64,000 nucleotides of DNA, from contig NZ_LDOV01000004.1 of NCBI RefSeq assembly GCF_001029435.1, forward strand, positions 1 through 64,000, in the 5' to 3' direction. The notes under the pieces were generated by a model. It was not told where the DNA came from and searched no databases. It saw only the letters and a program-made list of their open reading frames with translations. This DNA is from Photobacterium aphoticum. GTDB lineage: Bacteria > Pseudomonadota > Gammaproteobacteria > Enterobacterales > Vibrionaceae. The translations under genes were made by a program, and so were the position numbers. Below, in pieces: positions 39,469 through 49,279 of this stretch (its first letter is position 1; the number at the start of each line of letters is the position of its first letter).

Positions 39469-40569
39469 TTACCCCAAGTGAGGACGCGCCAGATACGCAT
39501 GGCTCTGCATTTCCACCAACCGCGAGCAACAACGCTGATACTCAAACGCCAACCGCTGCCCGGTATAGAGTTGCGTCCAGTGCACCTCGGCCGAGAGGAT
39601 CAAGGTGACATTGCGTTCATAAAATTCATCCACCAAGGCAATGAAACGGCGCGCCGCATCACTCTCATCCTCCCCCATCTGACGCACCTCTGACAGCAAT
39701 ACGGTGTGATAGAGCTGGGCGATTTCCATGTAATCGGTCTGGCTGCGCGCCCCTTGGCACAGCGTCGCAAAATCCATGTGCACAACCCCATTGGCTTCCT
39801 GCCGCGTCGGGATGTCACGATGGTGAATGGTGATCGCTTTCCCCTGATAGCGTGGCGCACTGGTCAGTTGCTCAAAATACGCCTGCAGGTTCTGCTCGGC
39901 CTGTGTCTCTAGGGGGTAATGGTAGATTTCTGCTTTTTCTAGGGTTCTTAACCGGTAATCGATCCCTGAGTCGATATTCAGCACCTCACAGTGGGTTTGC
40001 AGCAACCCAATCGCCGGCAAAAAGCGCGCGCGTTGCAGGCCGTTCCGGTACAGTTCGTCAGGCGGAATATTTGAGGTAGCGACCAAGGTGATCCCCCGCG
40101 CAAACAGGGCGTCAAACAGGGTACCGAGGATCATGGCATCGGTAATGTCCGAGACAAAAAATTCATCAAAGCAGATCACATCCGCTTCCGCTTTGAAGGC
40201 ATCGGCGACTTTTTCTAAAGGATCCGCGTGCTGATCGAGTTGCGCCAGCGTCTCGTGCACCCGGTGCATGAAGCGATGAAAATGCACCCGCAGTTTGCGT
40301 TCAAACGGCAGGCAATCAAAGAAGGTATCCATCAGGTAGGTTTTACCGCGCCCCACCCCGCCCCATAAATACAGGCCTTTCTCAGCCGTCACTGGCGCAG
40401 GCGGACGACGCAATAAGCGATCCACCCAAGAAGCGGGTGCCGGCGGGGCTACTGGCGTGAGTAAACGGTGATAAAGATCGTCTAAATGACGCACCGCCAA
40501 TGCCTGCGCGGGATCGGCGACAAAGTCACGGCGTTGGAGGTCGTGTTGGTATTTCTCTTGTGGGGTCAT
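39469..40569 (-). CDS. zapE: Cell division ATPase ZapE
   Basis: ZapE (YhcM) is an AAA-type ATPase that associates with the Z ring late in division and under low oxygen. The start at 40569 (MTPQEKYQHDL) gives 366 residues, the family length; the 26 upstream in-frame codons overlap the promoter region and are rejected. The P-loop GGVGRGKT is at 70-77 and the Walker B stretch VICFDEFFVSDITDA follows near 139. It diverges from zapG. Confidence 0.95.
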   Translation of the reverse strand: MTPQEKYQHDLQRRDFVADPAQALAVRHLDDLYHRLLTPVAPPAPASWVDRLLRRPPAPVTAEKGLYLWGGVGRGKTYLMDTFFDCLPFERKLRVHFHRFMHRVHETLAQLDQHADPLEKVADAFKAEADVICFDEFFVSDITDAMILGTLFDALFARGITLVATSNIPPDELYRNGLQRARFLPAIGLLQTHCEVLNIDSGIDYRLRTLEKAEIYHYPLETQAEQNLQAYFEQLTSAPRYQGKAITIHHRDIPTRQEANGVVHMDFATLCQGARSQTDYMEIAQLYHTVLLSEVRQMGEDESDAARRFIALVDEFYERNVTLILSAEVHWTQLYTGQRLAFEYQRCCSRLVEMQSHAYLARPHLG

Positions 40570-40795
40570 CCTTGCTCCACCCAAATCGCATCCGAGTGAC
40601 GGAGATAGTACCATGCACGCCGATGTGCATGTATAGTAACTGTACAAATTCGATTAAGCGGCCGGTTCAGCGCCAATTAATCTTTCTGTTATACAACAGG
40701 TCTGTCAGTACGCGTTCACCTCTTCCCTCTTAACCGCGTAGGCGTGTTACGGTGAGCACTGTCCCCTGTTACTCATAAGTCAAAAGGAGTTATTC

Positions 40796-41227
40796 ATGGC
40801 TTGGATTTATGCGCTTCTTGTGTTTCTTGCCGGTGCGATTGTGGGTGCGTTTGCCACACGCCTAAACAACAAGGGGTTAAAACAACAAAAAGAGCTGAAA
40901 AAAGAGCTCGATAAATCAAAATACGAACTCGAACAATTCCGTCAGGAACTGGTGGATCACTTCGCCCAAAGTTCTGAACTGCTCGATAACATCGCCAAAG
41001 ACTACAGCAAACTGTACGAGCACATGGCGAAAACCTCGACCGAACTGATGCCAAACCTGCCGGATCAGGACAACCCGTTCTCGCGCCGTATCAGCTCACT
41101 GGAAGCGGTGAAGACGCACCACGCAGACACCGCATCGCAAGATCAGCCGCGTGATTATGCCAACGGCGCAAGTGGCTTGCTAAAAGATCAGCATGACGCG
41201 CCGGTAGACGCGCCAAAAGCCAGCTAA
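40796..41227 (+). CDS. zapG: Z-ring associated protein ZapG (YhcB, DUF1043)
   Basis: ZapG/YhcB is an inner-membrane protein that links division and envelope synthesis. The 143-residue product has one N-terminal membrane segment (about 3-21), a charged coiled coil (about 28-85, rich in Lys, Glu and Leu) and a low-complexity tail. AAAAGGAG provides the ribosome binding site. zapE and zapG are divergent neighbours, as in E. coli yhcM-yhcB next to degQ-degS. Confidence 0.93.
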   Translation: MAWIYALLVFLAGAIVGAFATRLNNKGLKQQKELKKELDKSKYELEQFRQELVDHFAQSSELLDNIAKDYSKLYEHMAKTSTELMPNLPDQDNPFSRRISSLEAVKTHHADTASQDQPRDYANGASGLLKDQHDAPVDAPKAS

Positions 41228-41264
41228 CGACGACAAAATATCGGGAATAATTCCCTATAAGTCA

Positions 41265-41292
41265 TGAACTAAACTTCGTTTTTCAAGTCTGA
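41265..41292 (+). promoter_or_regulatory. SigmaE-like promoter of degQ
   Basis: TGAACTA followed by 16 nt and TCTGA resembles the sigmaE pattern GGAACTT-N16-TCTGA seen upstream of E. coli degP. The predicted start is near 41299. A competing TATAAG at 41256-41261, preceded by the palindrome GGGAA-TAA-TTCCC (41243-41255), could be a sigma70 -10. Confidence 0.45.
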
Positions 41293-41359
41293 GATAGTGC
41301 AGCCAGTCCAAGACAGTAGGATAATGGGCTGTAATCAGACTTGAGAATCGGAGTTTAGT
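41268..41359 (+). repeat. Long inverted repeat covering the degQ promoter and ribosome binding site
   Basis: The left arm is 41268-41292 and the right arm 41335-41359, 25 nt each. As DNA they match at 22 of 25 positions; as RNA 24 of 25 can pair, two as G-U, with one U-U mismatch. The 42-nt loop contains a further CAGCC/GGCTG stem (41300-41304 and 41327-41331). The degQ ribosome binding site CGGAG (41349-41353) is inside the right arm, and the sigmaE-like promoter overlaps the left arm. Confidence 0.9.
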
Positions 41360-41363
41360 AATA

Positions 41364-42731
41364 ATGAAAAAACCTTTGCTTGTATGTAGTGCCCTCGCAC
41401 TCAGCATCAGTTCTGTTATTACCCCCCTAACGGCAACGGCTGCGCTTCCCCACACGGTGAATAACCAGCAGCTACCAAGCCTTGCCCCTATGCTTGAGCA
41501 AGTGACCCCTGCTGTCGTCAGCATCGCCGTAGAAGGTAAACAAGTATCGACCCAACGCTTACCGGATAGCTTCCGTTTTTTCTTCGGCCCTGATTTCCCG
41601 AGCGAGCAAGTCCAGGAGCGTCCTTTCCGTGGCCTTGGCTCTGGCGTGATTGTGGACGCCGATAAAGGCTATATCGTCACTAACCACCATGTGATCGGCG
41701 GTGCGGACAAAATCATTGTCCAGCTCCATGACGGCCGCGAAATCACCGCTGAGTTGATCGGCAGTGATGAAATGTCCGACATTGCCCTGCTCAAACTCAG
41801 CGAAATCGAAAACCTCACTGAAATCACGCTGGCCGATTCCGATAAACTGCGTGTCGGCGATTTCGCCGTGGCCATTGGTAACCCGTTTGGTTTGGGCCAG
41901 ACCGTGACCTCCGGCATTATTTCTGCACTGGGCCGCAGTGGCCTGAACATTGAGAATTTCGAAAACTTCATTCAGACCGATGCTGCCATCAACAGCGGTA
42001 ACTCCGGTGGCGCACTGGTGAACCTGAACGGGGAACTGGTCGGTATCAACACCGCCATTTTGGGGCCGAACGGCGGTAACGTCGGCATTGGTTTTGCCAT
42101 TCCGGTCAACATGGTGAAAAACCTCACCGAGCAGATCCTGGAATACGGGGAAGTCAAACGTGGCGTACTGGGCGTACAAGGGGGCGAACTGACCTCTGAG
42201 TTAGCCGAAGCCTTTGGTTACGAGACTAACCACGGCGCCTTCATCAATCAGGTGATGCCGGACTCTGCGGCAGAAAAAGCGGGCCTGAAAGCCGGTGATA
42301 TCATCGTCTCGGTCAACGGCAAACAAATTCGCACCTTTGGCGAACTGCGTGCCAAAATCGCGACTCTGGGTGCAGGCAAAAAAGCCACGCTGGGTATTGT
42401 GCGCGACGGTAAAGATCAAAGCGTGACCGTCACCCTGCAAGAAGCGACCTTGAGCAAAGTGAAGGCCGATAACCTGCACCCGGGCTTGGCCGGTGCCGAG
42501 TTTGCCAACACCACAGCCGATGACGGCGTGAAAGGCGTGAAGGTGACCAGCCTGACCGATAACTCGATGGCCGCCCGCTACGGCTTGCAAAAAGATGACA
42601 TCATTTTGGGCGTGAACCGTAAGGCAATTAAGAATCTGGGTGAGCTGCGCAAAGCCCTCGATAAAAACCCGAATGTGTTGGCACTGGAAGTCAAACGCGG
42701 TAGTAACATCCTGTATTTGATCATTCGTTAA
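41364..42731 (+). CDS. degQ: Periplasmic serine protease/chaperone DegQ
   Basis: DegQ belongs to the HtrA family and degrades or refolds damaged periplasmic proteins. The 455-residue precursor has a Sec signal cleaved near 26-27 (TATA|ALP), a trypsin-like domain with His109, Asp139 and Ser214 (GNSGG) and two PDZ domains (about 260-345 and 365-450). degP is not in the window; many Vibrionaceae have only this one DegP/Q-type protease. Its ribosome binding site lies in a long inverted repeat. Confidence 0.96.
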   Translation: MKKPLLVCSALALSISSVITPLTATAALPHTVNNQQLPSLAPMLEQVTPAVVSIAVEGKQVSTQRLPDSFRFFFGPDFPSEQVQERPFRGLGSGVIVDADKGYIVTNHHVIGGADKIIVQLHDGREITAELIGSDEMSDIALLKLSEIENLTEITLADSDKLRVGDFAVAIGNPFGLGQTVTSGIISALGRSGLNIENFENFIQTDAAINSGNSGGALVNLNGELVGINTAILGPNGGNVGIGFAIPVNMVKNLTEQILEYGEVKRGVLGVQGGELTSELAEAFGYETNHGAFINQVMPDSAAEKAGLKAGDIIVSVNGKQIRTFGELRAKIATLGAGKKATLGIVRDGKDQSVTVTLQEATLSKVKADNLHPGLAGAEFANTTADDGVKGVKVTSLTDNSMAARYGLQKDDIILGVNRKAIKNLGELRKALDKNPNVLALEVKRGSNILYLIIR

Positions 42732-42756
42732 TTCCCTGCTCGTCACATCTCGTGAC

Positions 42757-42807
42757 CACTGGGCCAACGTGCTCTGAACCTGTTTCAGTGAACGACATGG
42801 CCCAGTG
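42757..42807. repeat. Cruciform-type inverted repeat between degQ and degS
   Basis: CACTGGGCCA pairs perfectly with TGGCCCAGTG; the 31-nt interior holds a second CTGAA/TTCAG stem. It begins 26 nt after the degQ stop. There is no T-run, so it is not a typical intrinsic terminator, but may stabilise the degQ mRNA 3' end. Confidence 0.75.
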
Positions 42808-42893
42808 CATTATCCCCACAAAAATCAATGACACCGCTGAATAAAATGCGGTGAAAGTTGGTATCTGCCTAAGGTAGTGGTACTCTCGTCGGC

Positions 42894-42899
42894 TATAAT
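42894..42899 (+). promoter_or_regulatory. Putative -10 element of degS
   Basis: A perfect TATAAT lies 28 nt before the degS ATG. No good -35 was found at 16-18 nt upstream. It suggests that degS can be transcribed apart from degQ. Confidence 0.45.
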
Positions 42900-42927
42900 A
42901 GGTGGTTTAATCTTCAGGGGAGCATAC

Positions 42928-43998
42928 ATGCTGGCATTTTTTGGTCGATCCATTCTGCTTGGTATCGTCACGGCCATTGCTTTGCTGGTGATCTTCCCAG
43001 ACTTGCGCACCCAAATGTTTGATAGTCCGAAGGACTTGGTCGCGCCGGTTGAATACAGTCAAACCCAACTCTCCTTTAATTATGCGGTGCGCCGCGCATC
43101 CCCTGCCGTTGTTAACATCTACAACCGTCGCTATAACGCCGATGATCGTCTGCAACTGAGCACTCAAGGCTTGGGCTCTGGCGTGATCATGAGTGACAAA
43201 GGCTATATCGTTACTAACTACCACGTGGTAGCAGAAGCCGATCAGGTGATCGTTGCCCTGCAAGACGGCCGCATTTTGACCGCCCAGTTGATCGGTAAAG
43301 ATCAGCGTACCGATTTGGCCGTACTGAAAATTCAGGCCGAAAACTTACCCGTGATCCCCCTCAGCACCGATTACACGCCGGCAGTCGGTGATGTCGTCCT
43401 GGCGATCGGTAACCCGTACAACCTCGGCCAAACCACCACCTATGGCATCATCTCCGCCACTGGTCGCTCCGGCATGAGTTTCTATGGCCGCCAAGATTTC
43501 TTGCAAACCGATGCGGCAATTAACGAAGGCAACTCCGGTGGCGCACTGGTCAACACCCGTGGTGAGTTAGTGGGCATTAACACCGCCTCATTCCAGCAGG
43601 CCACTGACATTGAAACCTACGGGATCTCGTTTGCGATTCCGTATGAGTTAACCCAAAAAATCATGAACAAGCTGATCGCTGACGGCCGCGTGATCCGAGG
43701 CTACATTGGCATTGAAGCCCGCGATATAAATCCGGTCATGGCCCGCTTGTACGATGCCGACCAAGTGCGCGGGATCATCGTGATGGGCATGGATCCGAAC
43801 GGCCCGGCGGCGAAAGCCGGCTTCAAAGTGCAGGACATTTTGATTGAGATTGATGGCAAACCTGTGACCGACCGCCGCAATGTGCTGGATATCGTGACCG
43901 AATTGCGTCCGGGTACCGAAGCGACCATGAAAGTCTTGCGCAATGGCAAGCCTACCACGCTGAAAGTACAAATTGGCGATGAGCCAAGTGGTTACTAA
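42928..43998 (+). CDS. degS: Inner-membrane serine protease DegS (sigmaE stress sensor)
   Basis: DegS detects misfolded outer-membrane porins and makes the first cut in RseA, releasing sigmaE. The start at 42928 has an AGGGGAG ribosome binding site and gives 356 residues; 17 further upstream codons run through the -10 region and are rejected. There is one N-terminal membrane anchor (about 5-23), a protease domain with His99, Asp129 and Ser203, and a single PDZ domain (about 255-345), the arrangement that separates DegS from DegQ. Confidence 0.96.
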   Translation: MLAFFGRSILLGIVTAIALLVIFPDLRTQMFDSPKDLVAPVEYSQTQLSFNYAVRRASPAVVNIYNRRYNADDRLQLSTQGLGSGVIMSDKGYIVTNYHVVAEADQVIVALQDGRILTAQLIGKDQRTDLAVLKIQAENLPVIPLSTDYTPAVGDVVLAIGNPYNLGQTTTYGIISATGRSGMSFYGRQDFLQTDAAINEGNSGGALVNTRGELVGINTASFQQATDIETYGISFAIPYELTQKIMNKLIADGRVIRGYIGIEARDINPVMARLYDADQVRGIIVMGMDPNGPAAKAGFKVQDILIEIDGKPVTDRRNVLDIVTELRPGTEATMKVLRNGKPTTLKVQIGDEPSGY

Positions 43999-44102
43999 CC
44001 TCACTTTCTTTTCTGAATGCCTTTATTCAGCGCTTTATTCAGTGTTTTGATTCACTGAAGCTCCCCCCCTTCTCTCAGGGTGAGCACCGCACTGACAGAC
44101 AC

Positions 44103-44132
44103 AAAAAAGCCTCGCACGTGCGAGGCTTTTTG
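44103..44132. terminator. Bidirectional terminator between degS and murA
   Basis: GCCTCGCAC pairs with GTGCGAGGC, flanked by A6 and T5. It serves both converging genes. Confidence 0.93.
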
Positions 44133-44154
44133 TTAGGCATACAAAGCAATCCGA

Positions 44155-45414
<1,260 letters not shown>

Positions 45415-45421
45415 TTACCTC

Positions 45422-45679
45422 TTAGGACAGCGACATCAATTTTTTATCACGCGCCCACTCTTCAGGCGTGTAAGTTTTAATACTTAAGGCGTGAATTTCA
45501 TTGGCAGCAATCTGTCCCATCAGCGGACCGTAAATAGTCTGCTGTTTTTTCACTCGGCTCATGCCGTCAAACAACGCACCCACTGCAATCACTTCGTAGT
45601 GGCTGCCGTCGCTTTTGACGATCACTTCATCCAGCGCTAGTGCATTCTCTAGGATCTGTTTAATTTCGGAGATTTCCAC
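45422..45679 (-). CDS. ibaG: BolA-family protein IbaG
   Basis: IbaG (YrbA) is a small BolA-like protein linked to acid tolerance and iron-sulfur handling with monothiol glutaredoxin; in Vibrio cholerae it affects envelope integrity. The 85-residue product has the BolA fold, including [21 protein letters not shown]. It belongs to the mla-ibaG-murA run and is followed by murA after 10 nt. Confidence 0.94.
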   Translation of the reverse strand: MEISEIKQILENALALDEVIVKSDGSHYEVIAVGALFDGMSRVKKQQTIYGPLMGQIAANEIHALSIKTYTPEEWARDKKLMSLS

Positions 45680-45698
45680 AAGTATTCCTCTTTGCGAC

Positions 45699-46010
45699 TT
45701 ACTCTATGCAAGCCGCTAACATTGATTCGACGTGACTTAAGCGAAGCAGCGTTAACAGCTGCTCGGGCACATTCAAAAATCTCAGCGCCGTTCCTTGTTG
45801 ACGGAGCTGCTGGTAGACATGTAGCAACATGACCATGCCGGCAGAATCGACGCGGGTCAGAGCCGCCAGATCAAGCGTGACCTGAGCGTCCTTGGGCATC
45901 CATGTTTGTCGTTGCTGCCAAAAAGCTGGAACTGTGTCACGTTCCAATGCCCCTGACAAGCAGTAATGACCATTTTCCTGAACTCGCCACTCAATATTAG
46001 GCTTAGTCAT
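45699..46010 (-). CDS. mlaB: Mla system STAS-domain protein MlaB
   Basis: MlaB binds the MlaF ATPase on the cytoplasmic side and stabilises the MlaFEDB transporter. The ATG at 46010 gives 103 residues and has GAGG/GGA upstream; a GTG five codons earlier is an alternative. The single STAS domain shows [21 protein letters not shown], with the conserved Asp-Ser pair. It overlaps the end of mlaC. Confidence 0.92.
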   Translation of the reverse strand: MTKPNIEWRVQENGHYCLSGALERDTVPAFWQQRQTWMPKDAQVTLDLAALTRVDSAGMVMLLHVYQQLRQQGTALRFLNVPEQLLTLLRLSHVESMLAACIE

Positions 46011-46650
46011 TGTTTTCCGCCTCACGGCGGATAGGCTTGGCCGCCAAGGCTTTCAGATCTTGGGTCACAGCATCCACCCCTTCGGTGCGTAATTTGCCGC
46101 TCCATTCACTCTGCTTGGTTGAGATCATGCTGACCCCTTCGGCCACCATGTCAAAGGCCTGCCATTGGTTCGATTTCTTGTTGTGACGCAATTTGAAATC
46201 CAGACGGATAGGCGGACGCTTGTTATCCACGATGTCCACACGCACAGACACCACGGTGCGGTTAGCCGGTACCGCTTTACGCGGCTCAATCTTAATGTCC
46301 TGATCCGTGTACTGGGTCAGCACCTGTGCATACGACGCCACCAAATAATCGGTGAACGCAGCCACAAAGTTGTTACGCTGCGTCGCCGTGGTTTTCTTCA
46401 GCTGCGGGCCCAACACTTTGTAAGCGGCATAGCGGGCATTGATGTAAGGCAGCAGTTCCTGACGGACGATCTGGCGCAGCATTTCTGGGTTACGCTGGAT
46501 CTGGCTTTGCTCCGCTTTCAGGCGGGAAAATGTCTTTGCCGACACCGCCTCCATCATTGCATAAGGATCACTTTGATCGACCGTCGCGGCCGTTGCCCCT
46601 AGTGGTGACAAGGCCACCAACAGCAGTAGTACATAGCGAAATAGTTTCAT
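46003..46650 (-). CDS. mlaC: Periplasmic phospholipid-binding protein MlaC
   Basis: MlaC shuttles phospholipids between the outer-membrane MlaA complex and MlaFEDB in the inner membrane. The 215-residue precursor has a Sec signal cleaved near residue 21 (GATA|ATV), followed by the Tol/toluene-tolerance (MlaC) domain with RQELLPYINARYAAYKVLG. It lies 12 nt downstream of mlaD. Confidence 0.95.
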   Translation of the reverse strand: MKLFRYVLLLLVALSPLGATAATVDQSDPYAMMEAVSAKTFSRLKAEQSQIQRNPEMLRQIVRQELLPYINARYAAYKVLGPQLKKTTATQRNNFVAAFTDYLVASYAQVLTQYTDQDIKIEPRKAVPANRTVVSVRVDIVDNKRPPIRLDFKLRHNKKSNQWQAFDMVAEGVSMISTKQSEWSGKLRTEGVDAVTQDLKALAAKPIRREAENND

Positions 46651-46662
46651 CTTCAGATCCTC

Positions 46663-47139
46663 TTATTTACTGTCACCACCGATGCTGTACAGCACCTGGC
46701 CAATCATGTCTTCCAAGACCAGTGCTGACTTGGTGTCTTCAATTAAATCACCGTCTTTGAGCATGCTGATGTCTTCATCGATAAAGCCCGGTTCAATGCC
46801 CAGGTATTGCTCACCCAACAAGCCTGAAGTCAGGATCGCCGCCGAGCTGGTTTCCGGGAAATATCCGTATTGCTTATCAATAGACAGCGTTACCAATGGG
46901 GTGTAAGTGTCTTTATCTAACGTGATATCGGTAATTTGTCCGACGGTCACGCCGCCCACTTTGATCGGTGAGCGCACTTTCAGGCCACCGATGTTGTCAA
47001 AGTGCGCCTGCAAACGGTACGTTTCGCCGCCCCCGATGTTTTGCACATCGGCGACTTTAAAAATCAGTACCAATAAAGCAGCCAGCCCCGCTAACACAAA
47101 GCTGCCCACCCATAATTCGATTTTTCTCATTTGCTGCAT
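46663..47139 (-). CDS. mlaD: Mla system MCE-domain protein MlaD
   Basis: MlaD forms the hexameric MCE ring above the permease. The 158-residue protein has one N-terminal membrane segment (about 8-28) and an MCE domain (about 40-118, RLQAHFDNIGGLKVRSPIKVGGVTVG). A hydrophobic pore-loop region near GLLGEQYLGI follows. A 72-nt gap separates it from mlaE. Confidence 0.96.
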   Translation of the reverse strand: MQQMRKIELWVGSFVLAGLAALLVLIFKVADVQNIGGGETYRLQAHFDNIGGLKVRSPIKVGGVTVGQITDITLDKDTYTPLVTLSIDKQYGYFPETSSAAILTSGLLGEQYLGIEPGFIDEDISMLKDGDLIEDTKSALVLEDMIGQVLYSIGGDSK

Positions 47140-47211
47140 CTGAACATTCCTGTAAATACCGCTGTGCGGCCATTTTTGACTTACGCTGAGTGATTGAATG
47201 CACTCACTAAA

Positions 47212-47994
47212 TTAGCTGCCAAACATCAACGCTGTCAGTACAAAGTCTAGACCGAGAACGGCCAGTGACGCATTCACCACCGTACGGGTGGTCGCACGGC
47301 TGATCCCCTCTGAGGTCGGCAGCGCATCGTAGCCATTGAACACCGCAATCCAGGTCACAGTGATAGCAAACACCACGGACTTGATCAGGCTGTTACCGAT
47401 GTCGTAACCCAGCTCTACCGAGGACTGCATCACCGACCAGAAGCTACCTAAATCAATGCCTTTCCATTCCACGCCGACCAACTGGCCGCCCCAGATGCCC
47501 ACCGCGCAGAAAATCATGCTCAGTAGCGGCATCGAGATGACCCCGGCCCAAAAACGTGGCGCAATGACGCGTCGCAGTGGATCGACCGCCATCATTTCCA
47601 TACTCGAGAGCTGTTCGGTGGTTTTCATCAAACCAATTTCTGCGGTTAACGCCGAGCCGGCACGACCGGCAAATAACAAAGCGGTCACGACAGGGCCCAG
47701 TTCTCGCAGCAAGGATAAAGCTACCATCTGCCCGAGGCTGGTTTCCGCGCCAAAGTCCACCAGCACGATGTAACCCTGCAGGCTCAGTACCATGCCGATA
47801 AACAAGCCGGATACCAAGATGATCGCCACAGACAACACGCCCACGGAATAGAGTTGACGCATCAGCAGCGGGAACATTTTGCGTGGCTGCGGACGGCATA
47901 CCAGCGCCCCATAGAGCATCAGGCTCGCTCGCCCCACACTCTGACAACGCGCAATGGCACTTCGCCCAAGCTGGGCAATAAAATCCATCAACAT
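47212..47994 (-). CDS. mlaE: Mla system permease MlaE
   Basis: MlaE is the membrane permease of the retrograde or bidirectional phospholipid ABC transporter. The 260-residue protein has about five or six hydrophobic segments and the family stretches [48 protein letters not shown] and [20 protein letters not shown]. It starts three bases after the mlaF stop codon. Confidence 0.97.
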   Translation of the reverse strand: MLMDFIAQLGRSAIARCQSVGRASLMLYGALVCRPQPRKMFPLLMRQLYSVGVLSVAIILVSGLFIGMVLSLQGYIVLVDFGAETSLGQMVALSLLRELGPVVTALLFAGRAGSALTAEIGLMKTTEQLSSMEMMAVDPLRRVIAPRFWAGVISMPLLSMIFCAVGIWGGQLVGVEWKGIDLGSFWSVMQSSVELGYDIGNSLIKSVVFAITVTWIAVFNGYDALPTSEGISRATTRTVVNASLAVLGLDFVLTALMFGS

Positions 47995-47997
47995 GAC

Positions 47998-48816
47998 TTA
48001 GTGATCCTTGTGCTCGAAACCAAACAGATCCTGCTCAATCGCAGAAGCGGGATAACGGAAAGGTACCGGGCCATCAGCATCACCGTCTAAGAACTGGCGC
48101 ACTTTCGGATCCGGGTTTTGCTGCAATTCGGCCGGAGAGCCCTGACCGATGATCTTGCCGCCCGACAGCAGATAGACGTGATCAGCAATGCTCATCACCT
48201 CCGGCACATCGTGCGAAACGATAATCGAGGTGATCCCTAACGCTTCATTCATGTCACGGATCAGCTTAACCAGTACGCCCATGGTGATCGGATCTTGTCC
48301 CACAAACGGCTCGTCATACATGATCAGATCGGGATCCAGCGCAATCGCACGGGCCAGTGCCGCACGGCGGGCCATACCGCCAGACAACTGGTTCGGCATT
48401 AATTCCGCCGCCCCACGCAGGCCAACGGCTTCCAGTTTGAGCAGCACCAATGTGCGGATCAAGTCTTCCGATAACTCGGTATGCTCACGCAGCGGAAAGG
48501 CCACATTGTCAAACACCGTCATGTCGGTAAATAACGCGCCGGACTGGAAAAGCATGCTCATTTTTTTGCGTGCTTGATATAAGGCATGGCGTTTCAGGGT
48601 CGGAATATTCCAGCCTTCAAACTCAATATCGCCACTGTCCGGCAGGATTTGTCCACCGATCAAACGCAACAGGGTGGTTTTCCCGATCCCTGACGGCCCC
48701 ATTATCGCGGTGACCTTCCCTTTGGGCACGTCCAGCGTAATATCATCAAAGATTTTACGGTCGCCGCGCGAAAAGGTCATGTGCCGGATCGATACCAGCG
48801 CCTCTGTCTGCTCCAT
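47998..48816 (-). CDS. mlaF: Mla system ATPase MlaF
   Basis: MlaF powers phospholipid transport. The start at 48816 (MEQTEALVSI) gives 272 residues and has AAGG at proper spacing; nine upstream codons lack a ribosome binding site. Walker A is GPSGIGKTT, the signature is LSGGMARRAALARA, and Walker B is LIMYDEPFVGQDP. The C-terminal extension after FLDGDADGPVPFRYPA is the family-specific arm that contacts the neighbouring subunit. It heads the mlaFEDCB-ibaG-murA run; a promoter lies at 48912-48940. Confidence 0.96.
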   Translation of the reverse strand: MEQTEALVSIRHMTFSRGDRKIFDDITLDVPKGKVTAIMGPSGIGKTTLLRLIGGQILPDSGDIEFEGWNIPTLKRHALYQARKKMSMLFQSGALFTDMTVFDNVAFPLREHTELSEDLIRTLVLLKLEAVGLRGAAELMPNQLSGGMARRAALARAIALDPDLIMYDEPFVGQDPITMGVLVKLIRDMNEALGITSIIVSHDVPEVMSIADHVYLLSGGKIIGQGSPAELQQNPDPKVRQFLDGDADGPVPFRYPASAIEQDLFGFEHKDH

Positions 48817-48911
48817 ATGTACCTTAATGTCCCCTTGCCCCATCAGTGACTGCCTGACGCAGTCGCAAGAGTATTATTTGAATAGAATTAATCAGTTAAC
48901 CACGTGCATTG

Positions 48912-48940
48912 ATGATAGGTACATTATGCAACCAACTCAA
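48912..48940 (-). promoter_or_regulatory. Putative sigma70 promoter of the mla operon
   Basis: On the minus strand TTGAGT is followed by exactly 17 nt and TATCAT. The predicted start near 48905 leaves a leader of about 90 nt, which includes a GACTGC/GCAGTC hairpin just before mlaF. Confidence 0.65.
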
Positions 48941-48985
48941 GACATGAACTGTAAGAAGTCTGTTATTTATTGCGAGGATAACACA

Positions 48986-49060
48986 ATGCACACCGCCGAC
49001 ATGTCACTGACTCCACACCCTAAGCGACGCAGAGAATACGCGCTTTCTGCCTATATTTGA
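48986..49060 (+). CDS. Possible small ORF of 24 codons upstream of yrbG
   Basis: A 24-residue frame starts at an ATG preceded by GAGG at a spacing of 8 nt, which is a good ribosome binding site. The predicted peptide is basic in its second half (KRRRE) and ends in YALSAYI. It is not recognised and may be a leader peptide, a small protein or chance. It lies 219 nt upstream of yrbG. Function unknown. Confidence 0.25.
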   Translation: MHTADMSLTPHPKRRREYALSAYI

Positions 49061-49279
49061 GTCGTTTATGCCCCCAACAAGATGACATGACACACATTCT
49101 GTAGAAACCCCGCACCCACATACATTTCTCCACCCCTTTTGCTTTCTTTTTATCGAGCGAACCGTCAAAATTGATCACTTATACCCGCAACAGGGTGTAA
49201 CTATTTCATTCATCTTGGTTTACCGCTGATCAGCCGGGTCTGATAGCCGTAACCAACCTCAATGACATAAGGGACGACA

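Larger units (their letters stand above)
48817..49279. other. Divergent mlaF/yrbG intergenic region
   Basis: This 463-nt region holds the mla promoter (minus, 48912-48940), a GACTGC/GCAGTC inverted repeat (48848-48864) and one small plus-strand frame (48986-49060). The rest shows no recognised element. Confidence 0.55.
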
